Below, one piece after another: positions 8,507 through 15,768 of a DNA stretch of 64,000 bases. Location of the stretch: the NCBI RefSeq assembly GCF_004339745.1, contig NZ_SMGP01000005.1, positions 248,001-312,000 of the forward strand, in the 5' to 3' direction. The notes below the pieces were generated by a model that did not search any database, had not been told where the DNA came from, and saw only the letters and a program-made list of their open reading frames with translations. The position numbers were made by a program, and so were the translations under genes. The stretch is from Paraburkholderia sp. BL9I2N2 (GTDB taxonomy: Bacteria > Pseudomonadota > Gammaproteobacteria > Burkholderiales > Burkholderiaceae). Positions within the stretch are counted from its first letter, which is position 1. Every line of letters starts with the position of its first letter.

Positions 8507-8526
8507 ATGGATTGCGTGCAAACCAT
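8507..8526. promoter_or_regulatory. Probable OhrR operator of ohrR (autoregulation)
   Basis: ATGGATTGC-GT-GCAAACCAT is a 20-base inverted repeat with one mismatch, centred about 38 bases upstream of the ohrR ATG. It shares the TTGC/GTGCAAA motif with the operator of ohr, so OhrR probably represses its own gene here. Confidence 0.6.
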
Positions 8527-8649
8527 TGTGCCGCAAATCGGCACACTTTGACGAGTGCAGCTGGAGATTCAGGAAACAGCGAAGGCATGCGCTGCCGAGA
8601 GGGCAGCACAGGCGCGGGCGCCAGAACAGCGCCCGCGCCCGAACGGAAC

Positions 8650-9456
8650 TCAAGCCGCTGGCGTGGTCGGCAAGTCCGGTGCTTCGGGCGTTTGCACGCC
8701 AAAGCAGCCGCGATAGGTCGCGTAGAACGAGCAGTACAGCATCGTGGTGACGATCATCGTGGCGGGCATCAGGATCGCAAACGCGAAGTCGCCCGCGCCC
8801 AGCGCCTGCATCAGCGCCGACAAGCCGAGCGACACCGTCAACGCCACCGCAAACCACAGCGCGCCGAACACGATAAACGCACCGCGGTTGCGCCAGCAAC
8901 TGACGAGGCTGAAGAACATCGCCTTGACGGGCGGCACGTCGTGCCACGCGGCGAGAATCGGCGAGAACCAGAAAATCATCGCCACCGGAATGTAGACCGC
9001 GAAGGCCGTGATCACCGCCAGCGGGATATTGCTGTTGGCGATCGCGTCCTGATCCATCGCGGCGGCGCCGAGCATGACCTTCAGCAGCATGCCGCCGTCG
9101 GCGAGTGCCGAAGCGGCCAGCACCAGCGCCATTGCGACGACGTAGAGCACGCCGAGCACCAGCAGCCGTTTGGCGACCACCGGGCCGTACGAGTGAAAGC
9201 CGTCCACCAGAATGGTCGGAAACACCGGTTTGCCGGCGATCGTGTTGCGGCACGCCGCCATGAAGCCGACCGCGACGCCCGGAATGAAGGCGAGCGGCAA
9301 CACGCCGCCGACCACCGGAATCTGCGACACGAGCGTCATCACCAGCAGATAGGTGAAGAACAGCGTCAGGAACGCGAGCGGGTTCTTGCGGAACAGCCAG
9401 ATACCCTGCCGGAACCACACATAGCCGGCTTTCGCGGGGACTTCGATCAGTTGCAT
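8650..9456 (-). CDS. BPSS1780-type multi-pass membrane protein
   Basis: The 268-residue protein has about six hydrophobic segments (FLTLFFTYLLVMTLV, AVALTVSLGLSALMQ and others). It begins MQLIEVPAKAGYVWFRQGIW, typical of the conserved Burkholderia BPSS1780 family of unknown function. Its ATG overlaps the end of thrB by 10 bases, so it is probably cotranscribed and translationally coupled with homoserine kinase. No catalytic motif is visible. Confidence 0.75.
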   Translation of the reverse strand: MQLIEVPAKAGYVWFRQGIWLFRKNPLAFLTLFFTYLLVMTLVSQIPVVGGVLPLAFIPGVAVGFMAACRNTIAGKPVFPTILVDGFHSYGPVVAKRLLVLGVLYVVAMALVLAASALADGGMLLKVMLGAAAMDQDAIANSNIPLAVITAFAVYIPVAMIFWFSPILAAWHDVPPVKAMFFSLVSCWRNRGAFIVFGALWFAVALTVSLGLSALMQALGAGDFAFAILMPATMIVTTMLYCSFYATYRGCFGVQTPEAPDLPTTPAA

Positions 9457-10442
9457 GAGGTATGGATGCCTGGAAGTGCAACGCCGGTTAGGCGTTCGCG
9501 CAGAATGCGCTCGAAATGGCCGGGGTCGTGCGGTTTGAGCAGTTCGGCCGCGCGCGGCAAATGAAAATCATACAGGCGCGAGACCCAGAAGCGGTACGCG
9601 CCCGCTCGCAGCATGTCGCCCCAATGGCGGTTTTCTTCGACGGTGAAGGGGCGCACGGTCTGGTAGGCGCGCAGCATGGCTTCGGTGCGCGCGTCGTCGA
9701 GTTTGCCGGTGGCGAGGTCGACGCACCAGTCGTTGACCGTTACCGCCACGTCGAACAGCCACTTGTCGCAGCCGGCGAAATAGAAGTCGAAGAATCCGCC
9801 GAGGCGCACTTCGTGGCCCGTGTCCGGCGCGGCGTGCGCGAACATGGCGTTATCGCGGAACAGGTCGGCGTGGCACGGGCCTTCGGGAAGCGCGACGTAA
9901 TCGGCCGAGGCGAAGAAGGCTTCCTGATGCGCCAGTTCGGACGACAGCAGATCGCGTTGCTCGCCTTCCAGAAACGGCAGGATGGTCGGCACGGTTTCCT
10001 GCCACCACGGCAGGCTGCGCAGATTCGGCTGATAGCCCGTGTAGTCGCGTCCTGCCAGGTGCATGCGCGCCAGCATTTGCCCGACTTCGATGCAGTGCTC
10101 GACGCCCGGCGCCAGTTCCGGCGCGCCCTCGAGCTTGGTCACGATGGCGGCGGGCTTGCCATGCAAGGTGCCGAACAGCGCGCCGTCTTCGCGCGGCATG
10201 GGGTCCGGTACCGGCACGCGATGCGCAGCCAGATGCCGCATGAGGTCGAGATAGAACGGCAGTTGTTCGGCCGTCAGCTTTTCGAAAATCGTGAGGACGT
10301 ATTCGCCGCGCGTCGTCGTCAGAAAGAAGTTGCTGTTCTCAATACCGGAGGAAATGCCGCGAAATTCGACGACGTCGCCGAGATCGTAATGGCTCATCCA
10401 TTCTTCAAGTTGGGGTTCGGTGACAGCGGTGAAGACAGCCAT
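9447..10442 (-). CDS. thrB: Homoserine kinase (APH-fold type)
   Basis: The 331-residue cytosolic enzyme phosphorylates L-homoserine for threonine synthesis. It is the aminoglycoside-phosphotransferase-fold ThrB of beta-proteobacteria, not the GHMP type of E. coli. Visible motifs are SSGIENSNFFLTTTRGEYVL (glycine-rich loop), GPCHADLFRDNAMF (catalytic loop with His-Ala-Asp) and GGFFDFYFAG (metal-binding Asp). The start ATG at 10442 gives the conserved MAVFTAVTEPQLEEWM opening. Confidence 0.93.
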   Translation of the reverse strand: MAVFTAVTEPQLEEWMSHYDLGDVVEFRGISSGIENSNFFLTTTRGEYVLTIFEKLTAEQLPFYLDLMRHLAAHRVPVPDPMPREDGALFGTLHGKPAAIVTKLEGAPELAPGVEHCIEVGQMLARMHLAGRDYTGYQPNLRSLPWWQETVPTILPFLEGEQRDLLSSELAHQEAFFASADYVALPEGPCHADLFRDNAMFAHAAPDTGHEVRLGGFFDFYFAGCDKWLFDVAVTVNDWCVDLATGKLDDARTEAMLRAYQTVRPFTVEENRHWGDMLRAGAYRFWVSRLYDFHLPRAAELLKPHDPGHFERILRERLTGVALPGIHTSCN

Positions 10443-10666
10443 GCGGGAAACGTCAGATCAGGTTGGTCGGGCTGGCGCGGTGCGGCCAGTGCGATGTGCG
10501 GCAAATGCGGTATCGGAAAAGCGTTCTTGCGGGGCCGTGAAGCGCTGCGGCATTTCAACGCGTTACCACCAGCGTGAGACCCGGCAAGCAGACTGAGGCC
10601 CGGGACGGCGCCTCGCGGGCGCCTGGATCGGGGCGGCGCCGACACCGGGCACCGCCCTGGAATGCA

Positions 10667-11062
10667 TCAATAGGCCAGGTGCACCGACGGCAAACGCGTG
10701 CTTGCACGGCCGTTGTCGCGCACGGTGGGCGACGTGTCGAGCGGCGCGCTCATCTGATAGCGCGTGCCGAGGTTCGAATGCACGTTGATTTCGACGGGCT
10801 TGCCTTTGTCGCGGTATTCGGTGATTTCGGTGCCGTTGGCGCTGCGTTCGTAGAAGCTCGGCGTGCGCGGGACGTTGATTTCAACCTTCGAGCTGACCTC
10901 GGCGGCCGGACGATTGATCTTTTCCAGATCGGGCAAACCGGCCCGTTCGTTGGCGGACTGGGGCGCGCCGGGAGCCGGTGTATCGTCGACAGGCTGGGCA
11001 GCCATCGCGGCGTTGCCGAAGGCGAGGGCCAGCGCAACGGCGACGGGAAGGAGCGGCTTCAT
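10667..11062 (-). CDS. Periplasmic hypothetical protein with signal peptide
   Basis: The 131-residue protein begins with a classical signal peptide (MKPLLPVAVALALAFGNAAM, cleavage near AMA-AQP). The mature part is Pro-rich, then contains VSSKVEINVPRTPSFYERS and EITEYRDKGKPVEINVHSNL. Proteins of this kind, with a DUF2782-like 'EYR..G..Y.I.V' segment, are found in beta-proteobacteria, but I do not assign a family firmly. The start was chosen at the signal peptide. Divergent from amn. Confidence 0.65.
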   Translation of the reverse strand: MKPLLPVAVALALAFGNAAMAAQPVDDTPAPGAPQSANERAGLPDLEKINRPAAEVSSKVEINVPRTPSFYERSANGTEITEYRDKGKPVEINVHSNLGTRYQMSAPLDTSPTVRDNGRASTRLPSVHLAY

Positions 11063-11255
11063 GGTGATTCTCCAATATGGTGCCCCGATTCTAGCAAATC
11101 CCACCTGGTCCTCGGGCGCGATCGCCTTATTTTGCGCCGCTTTCGCGCGGCGTGCGCGCAATCTTGCGAGTAGCGCCGCAGCGTGTGTTGCAGCACCGCC
11201 AGGTGATTTGGCGAGTCACGGTTCCGTGGTAATGTGGCCTCATCATTAGAGGCGA

Positions 11256-12788
11256 ATGAAGATGAACAACGATACCAATCAACGCGCGGTGCAGACTCCC
11301 GCCAACAGCTTCCCAACCGAATCCTTCGACGACGCGACCGAGGCCGTCACCCGCCTCTCGGCGATCTACGAAGCGAACACTTCGTTTCTGCGCGACGCCT
11401 TCGCGCGCTATCGCCGCAACGAACTGTTCGAACGCCGGGTACGCGCCTGCTATCCGTTCGTGCGGGTGTGCACCGAGGTCAACACGCATATCGACTCGCG
11501 CCGTTCGTATGGCTTCGTCGCGGGTCCGGGCGTGTTCGAGACGACCGTCACACGGCCCGATCTGTTCGGCAACTACTATCGCGAGCAATTGCGCCTGCTG
11601 GCAAAAAATCATCACGTGCAGATCGAAGTCGGCGTGTCGGACCAGCCGATTCCGATTCATTTCGCTTTCGCCGAAGGCATCCACCTCGAAGGCGATCTGG
11701 ATCGCGAGCGCCTGTTCCTGATGCGCGATGTGTTCGACACGCCGGACCTGGCGCTGCTCGACGATCGTATCGTCAACGGCACGTATGAACCGCTGCCGGG
11801 CGAGCCGCATCCGCTCGCGTTGTTCACCGCGGCGCGGGTCGATTTCTCACTGCATCGGCTGAAGCACTATACGGCGACCTCGCCCACGCATTGCCAGAAC
11901 TACGTGCTGTACACGAACTACCAGTTCTATATCGACGAGTTCGTCAAACTCGGCCGCACGATGATGGCCCATACCGACGACGAGGAACTGCGCGCCTATC
12001 GCAGCGAATACACGTCGTTCGTCGAGCCCGGTGACGTGGTCACGTACAACGCGAATCTCGGCGAACAGGAGCAGGAAGGCACGGCGCCGCCACGTTTGCC
12101 GCAGATGCCCGCGTATCACCTGAAGCGCGCGGACGGCAGCGGCATCACGATGATCAACATCGGCGTCGGGCCGTCGAACGCGAAGACCATTACCGATCAC
12201 ATCGCCGTGCTGCGCCCGCATGCGTGGATCATGCTCGGCCACTGCGCGGGCTTGCGCAATACGCAGCGCCTCGGTGACTATGTGCTGGCGCACGGCTATG
12301 TGCGCGAGGATCACGTGCTCGACGACGACCTGCCACTGTGGGTGCCGATTCCGGCGCTCGCCGAAGTGCAGGTGGCGCTGGAGCGCGCGGTCGCACAGGT
12401 CACGCAGCTGGACGGCGTCGAACTGAAACGCGTGATGCGTACGGGCACGGTGGCGAGCGTGGACAACCGCAACTGGGAATTGCGCGATCATCGCGAGCCG
12501 GTGCAGCGGCTCTCGCAAAGCCGCGCGGTTGCACTCGACATGGAGAGCGCGACGATTGCCGCGAACGGTTTCCGTTTCCGCGTGCCTTACGGCACCTTGC
12601 TGTGCGTGTCGGACAAGCCCTTGCATGGCGAATTGAAACTGCCCGGCATGGCGGATCAGTTCTATCGCGCGCAGGTCGATCAGCATCTGCAGATCGGCGT
12701 GAAGGCGATGGAGCTATTGCGGATGAACGGGCTGCATCGTTTGCATAGCCGCAAGCTGCGCAGCTTCGCGGAAGTCGCGTTTCAGTAA
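11256..12788 (+). CDS. amn: AMP nucleosidase
   Basis: The 510-residue cytosolic enzyme hydrolyses AMP to adenine and ribose 5-phosphate, helping control adenylate pools. The N-terminal domain (YFAxRxxELFERRVRACYPFVRV type) precedes the nucleoside-phosphorylase-like catalytic domain: GITMINIGVGPSNAKTITDH, LRPHAWIMLGHCAGLRNTQ, and LDMESATIAANGFRFRVPYG, where the Glu contacts the ribose. Length is close to the E. coli enzyme (484). An AGAGG ribosome site precedes the ATG at 11256; a second ATG two codons on is possible. Confidence 0.93.
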   Translation: MKMNNDTNQRAVQTPANSFPTESFDDATEAVTRLSAIYEANTSFLRDAFARYRRNELFERRVRACYPFVRVCTEVNTHIDSRRSYGFVAGPGVFETTVTRPDLFGNYYREQLRLLAKNHHVQIEVGVSDQPIPIHFAFAEGIHLEGDLDRERLFLMRDVFDTPDLALLDDRIVNGTYEPLPGEPHPLALFTAARVDFSLHRLKHYTATSPTHCQNYVLYTNYQFYIDEFVKLGRTMMAHTDDEELRAYRSEYTSFVEPGDVVTYNANLGEQEQEGTAPPRLPQMPAYHLKRADGSGITMINIGVGPSNAKTITDHIAVLRPHAWIMLGHCAGLRNTQRLGDYVLAHGYVREDHVLDDDLPLWVPIPALAEVQVALERAVAQVTQLDGVELKRVMRTGTVASVDNRNWELRDHREPVQRLSQSRAVALDMESATIAANGFRFRVPYGTLLCVSDKPLHGELKLPGMADQFYRAQVDQHLQIGVKAMELLRMNGLHRLHSRKLRSFAEVAFQ

Positions 12789-12847
12789 GCGGCTTCTTGG
12801 ACAGACAAGGGCGAGCGCCACTACCGCGCGCTCGTGCTCGATCAAGG

Positions 12848-13378
12848 TCAAAGCTGCCCGAAGCCCGCCAGCCCGATCAAACTGCCGACCGCCAGAAGCC
12901 ACAGCGGATGAATGCGCGTCGTCATCGCCATGACAACGGTGAAGGAGGTGATCGCCCACGCGATGGCCGTCGTGTTCGACGCTTCGGCAATCAGCGCCGC
13001 GCTCGCCGCGATGATGCCGGCGGTCACCGGCATCAGTCCCAACTGCGCGTAGCGCCGCCACGGGCGGTCCTTGAATCGCTCCCATGCATGCACCGCGAGG
13101 ATCGTCACCAGCGACGACGGCCCGAACTTCGCGACCGACGTCACCAGCATGCCCGCCCAACCGGCCACGTGCCAGCCGATCAGCGTGACGATCATCAGAT
13201 TCGGCCCCGGCGCGGCTTGCGCGAGTGCGAATAGCGCGCTGAATTCGCTGGCCGGCATCCAGTGATGCACGTCCACCACTTGACGCTGCATCTCGGGAAG
13301 AATCGTATTGCCGCCGCCGAACGCGAGCAGCGAAAGCTGACTGAAAATAACGGCGAGGGCAATGAGCGTCTCGTTCAT
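12848..13378 (-). CDS. Chromate transporter, second half (short CHR protein)
   Basis: The 176-residue membrane protein is a single CHR domain, with the FGGGNTILPEMQRQVVD and AAPGPNLMIVTLIGW motifs and four to five hydrophobic segments. Short CHR proteins work as pairs encoded in tandem and export chromate or related oxyanions. The ATG overlaps the stop of the preceding CHR gene by four bases (ATGA). Its partner is frameshifted, so function of the pair is in doubt. Confidence 0.88.
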   Translation of the reverse strand: MNETLIALAVIFSQLSLLAFGGGNTILPEMQRQVVDVHHWMPASEFSALFALAQAAPGPNLMIVTLIGWHVAGWAGMLVTSVAKFGPSSLVTILAVHAWERFKDRPWRRYAQLGLMPVTAGIIAASAALIAEASNTTAIAWAITSFTVVMAMTTRIHPLWLLAVGSLIGLAGFGQL

Positions 13379-13945
13379 CGTGCCCTCCTCGACGCGATAT
13401 AGATGCTGAGCGGCGTCAACACCAGCATGGTGGGCAGAAGCGGCAGCCGCATGATCGCAATCGCAATGAAGCCGAGTGCCGCGATGAGCGCGGCCAGTGG
13501 GCTACGCCGCAGCGGCAGCAGGATTTTCACGGCCATCGCGATCAACAGGCCGGCCGCGGCGGCGGCGAGACCCGCGAACAGATGGCGAACGTACGGGTCG
13601 TTTTGCGTGTGCTCGTACAGCACGCCGAGGCCGATCACCACCAGCGACGGTCCCGCGATCAGTCCGAGCAGGCCGGCCAGCGCGCCCGGCACGCCGCGAA
13701 AGCGCATGCCCATCGCCACCGAGAGATTGATCACGTTGCCGCCCGGTAAAAAACTGGCAGAGGCCCAGCAAGTCGGTGAATTCGTCGGCGCTCAGCCAGC
13801 GGCGTTGTTCGACCAATGCGCGCCGCGCCAGCGGCAGTGCGCCGCCGAAGGAGATCAGCCCGAGGCCGAGAAAGCCGCCGAAGATTTCCCGCAATGTGGG
13901 CGTAGGCGCCAGCACGGGCTCGGACGAGGTGAGATCGTGGTCCAT
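13375..13945 (-). pseudogene. Chromate transporter, first half, frameshifted
   Basis: From ATG 13945 the frame reads a normal CHR start (LREIFGGFLGLGLISFGGAL, EQRRWLSADEFTDLLGLCQF) and then loses similarity. The remainder, beginning with the expected PGGNVINLSVAMGMRFRG, continues in another frame to 13375. The break lies at six T residues on the coding strand (A run at 13748-13753). With five, the text becomes CQFLPGGNVINL, exactly the CHR motif. The cause may be a mutation, slippage or a homopolymer read error. Joined, the protein would be 189 residues. Confidence 0.85.
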
Positions 13946-14018
13946 TGGTTAGCTTCCAGTTCAAGCTCAGGAGGTTAGCGCCGAACCGGCGTTGAGCAAA
14001 ACGATTTTTGAGCACCGC

Positions 14019-14039
14019 CTTGTGATCTAGAATCACAAG
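14019..14039. promoter_or_regulatory. Perfect palindrome between the chromate genes and LysR gene
   Basis: CTTGTGAT-CTAGA-ATCACAAG has perfect 8-base arms and ends one base before the ATG of the LysR gene. It fits the symmetric T-N11-A type of LysR recognition site, at a position where binding would block its own translation start or transcription and could activate the divergent CHR pair. Confidence 0.55.
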
Positions 14040-14040
14040 C

Positions 14041-14958
14041 ATGGCCCGAAACCTTCCTCCTTTTCCGGCGCTGCGCGCCTTCGAAGCCGCCGCGCGGCAT
14101 GAGAGCTTCACCGCCGCCGCGAACGAATTGCATGTGACGCACGGTGCAATCAGCCGGCAGGTCGCCGCTTTCGAAACGTGGCTCGGCGTGCAGGTGTTCG
14201 AGCGTCGCGGCAAGCGCGTGCGCCTGACCGATGACGGGCGCCGCTACCTGTCCACCGTTCAGGCTGCGTTCGACAGCATCGCGCTCGCCACGGATCAACT
14301 GCGTGACACCGGTGTCGTCCGTGTGCTGCGCGTGAATGCGTTGCCCACTTTCGCGATGAAGTGGCTGCTACCGCGCCTGCATCAGTTCCAGCGCAAGGTG
14401 CCGAATGTGGAGCTGAGATTGGCGACCTCGAACGCGCCGGTCGAGACGCTGGATGGCTTCGACGTCGCGGTGCGGCGCGGTCCCGCGCATTGGGCCAACT
14501 GCGCGAGCGGCCATTTTCTCGGCGAGACCGAGATTCCCGTGTGCAGTCCCGTGTTATTGCAACGTTCGCCGATCAAGGTCGCCGACGATCTCGCGCGGCA
14601 CGTGCTGCTGCATTCCGATACGCGTCCGGATGCCTGGCGCAACTGGTTATCGGCGGCTGGGGTGACGGCGAAATGCCGGAAGAAGCAGTCGTTCGATCAC
14701 TTCTATCTGGCCTTGCAGGCCGCGGTGGACGGGCTCGGCGTGGCGCTCGGTCCGTTGCCCTTGCTGGCGGATGAACTGGCATCGGGACGGCTCGTGGTGC
14801 CGCTGGCGGGTCCGCGTATCGATGCACGCGGCTACTGGTGGGTGGCGAGACGCGAGGTCGCGGATGCACCGTTAGTGGCGCAGTTCTGCGAATGGCTGCA
14901 AGCGCAAGGCGATCAAATCGATAAAACGGAAACGGGCAGCCTCGAGGCCGCCCGTTAG
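14041..14958 (+). CDS. LysR-family transcriptional regulator (GcvA-like)
   Basis: The 305-residue regulator has an N-terminal winged helix (LPPFPALRAFEAAARHESFT, ELHVTHGAISRQVAAFETWL) of the GcvA subgroup. A C-terminal effector-binding domain follows (VLRVNALPTFAMKWLLPRLH). It is divergent from the chromate transporter pair with 95 bases between, so the transporter is its likely target. The effector is unknown. ATG 14041 abuts the palindrome at 14019-14039. Confidence 0.88.
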   Translation: MARNLPPFPALRAFEAAARHESFTAAANELHVTHGAISRQVAAFETWLGVQVFERRGKRVRLTDDGRRYLSTVQAAFDSIALATDQLRDTGVVRVLRVNALPTFAMKWLLPRLHQFQRKVPNVELRLATSNAPVETLDGFDVAVRRGPAHWANCASGHFLGETEIPVCSPVLLQRSPIKVADDLARHVLLHSDTRPDAWRNWLSAAGVTAKCRKKQSFDHFYLALQAAVDGLGVALGPLPLLADELASGRLVVPLAGPRIDARGYWWVARREVADAPLVAQFCEWLQAQGDQIDKTETGSLEAAR

Positions 14959-15023
14959 CGTGCGCGTGTTCATGCACTGCGTTGCCTTGCGTTCACCTCG
15001 CGCAAGAGCGCGAAGCGGCAGCC

Positions 15024-15767
15024 TCACAGATAGAACATCCGGTCTTCGTCCGACTTGGTTGGCTGCGGCTCGGTTTCTTCGCGGTCTTCATAGAACTTCA
15101 GCACCGCTTCGAGCACCTGGTCCGGATCGTCGATGACCTGCATGAGGTCCATGTCGGTCGGATTGATCAGGCCCATTGGCGTGAGCGAGTTCTTGAACCA
15201 CGCAAGCAGGCCTTCCCAGAACTCGGCGCCCACCAGAATGATCGGCACATGCCGCGACTTCTTGGTCTGGATCAGCGTGAGCACTTCGGCGAGTTCGTCC
15301 AGCGTGCCGAAGCCGCCGGGCATCACGATCACCGCGTCCGAGTTCTTCACGAACGTGACCTTGCGCGTGAAGAAATGGCGGAAGCGCAACGAGATGTCTT
15401 GCCACTGATTGCCCGATTGCTCGTGCGGCAATTCGATGTTCAGGCCGACCGAAGGCGCCTTGCCCGCATGGGCACCCTTGTTGGCCGCCTCCATGATGCC
15501 CGGGCCGCCGCCCGAGATCACGGCGAAGCCGGCGTCCGAGAGCTTGCGCGCGATTTGCGTGGCAAGTTTGTAGTAGGGCGAGTTCGGCTTCAGGCGCGCT
15601 GAACCATAGATGCTGACAGCCGGACGAATCTCCGAGAGGTACTCGGTCGCCTCGATAAACTCTGCCATAATCGTGAACATCTGCCACGATGCGCGGGCCT
15701 TTTTGGCCGTTGCGCGCTCTTGATCTGCGAGTGATCGCAGACTCGGAATCACTTTTCTCTTAGTCAT
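15024..15767 (-). CDS. LOG-family protein (TIGR00730 Rossmann fold)
   Basis: The 247-residue protein carries the nucleotide motif VISGGGPGIMEAANKGA and the LOG signature VMPGGFGTLDELAEV. LOG enzymes cleave nucleoside 5'-monophosphates to the base and ribose 5-phosphate, including cytokinin ribotides. The ATG at 15767 is separated from the polA ATG by one base. A later start at MFTIMAEFIEA (near 15680) is possible, but the MTKRKVIPSL opening looks conserved in the group. Confidence 0.85.
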   Translation of the reverse strand: MTKRKVIPSLRSLADQERATAKKARASWQMFTIMAEFIEATEYLSEIRPAVSIYGSARLKPNSPYYKLATQIARKLSDAGFAVISGGGPGIMEAANKGAHAGKAPSVGLNIELPHEQSGNQWQDISLRFRHFFTRKVTFVKNSDAVIVMPGGFGTLDELAEVLTLIQTKKSRHVPIILVGAEFWEGLLAWFKNSLTPMGLINPTDMDLMQVIDDPDQVLEAVLKFYEDREETEPQPTKSDEDRMFYL

Positions 15768-15768
15768 A

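Noticed and set aside
11127..12686. Long minus-strand frames opposite amn
   Set aside because: His/Arg/Val-rich antisense shadows of the AMP nucleosidase gene, common at this GC content.
13748..13753. Canonical -1 programmed frameshift site in chrA
   Set aside because: The run is T6 followed by A, but restoring the protein needs +1 (or loss of a base), and the zero-frame codons do not fit the X-XXY-YYZ register.
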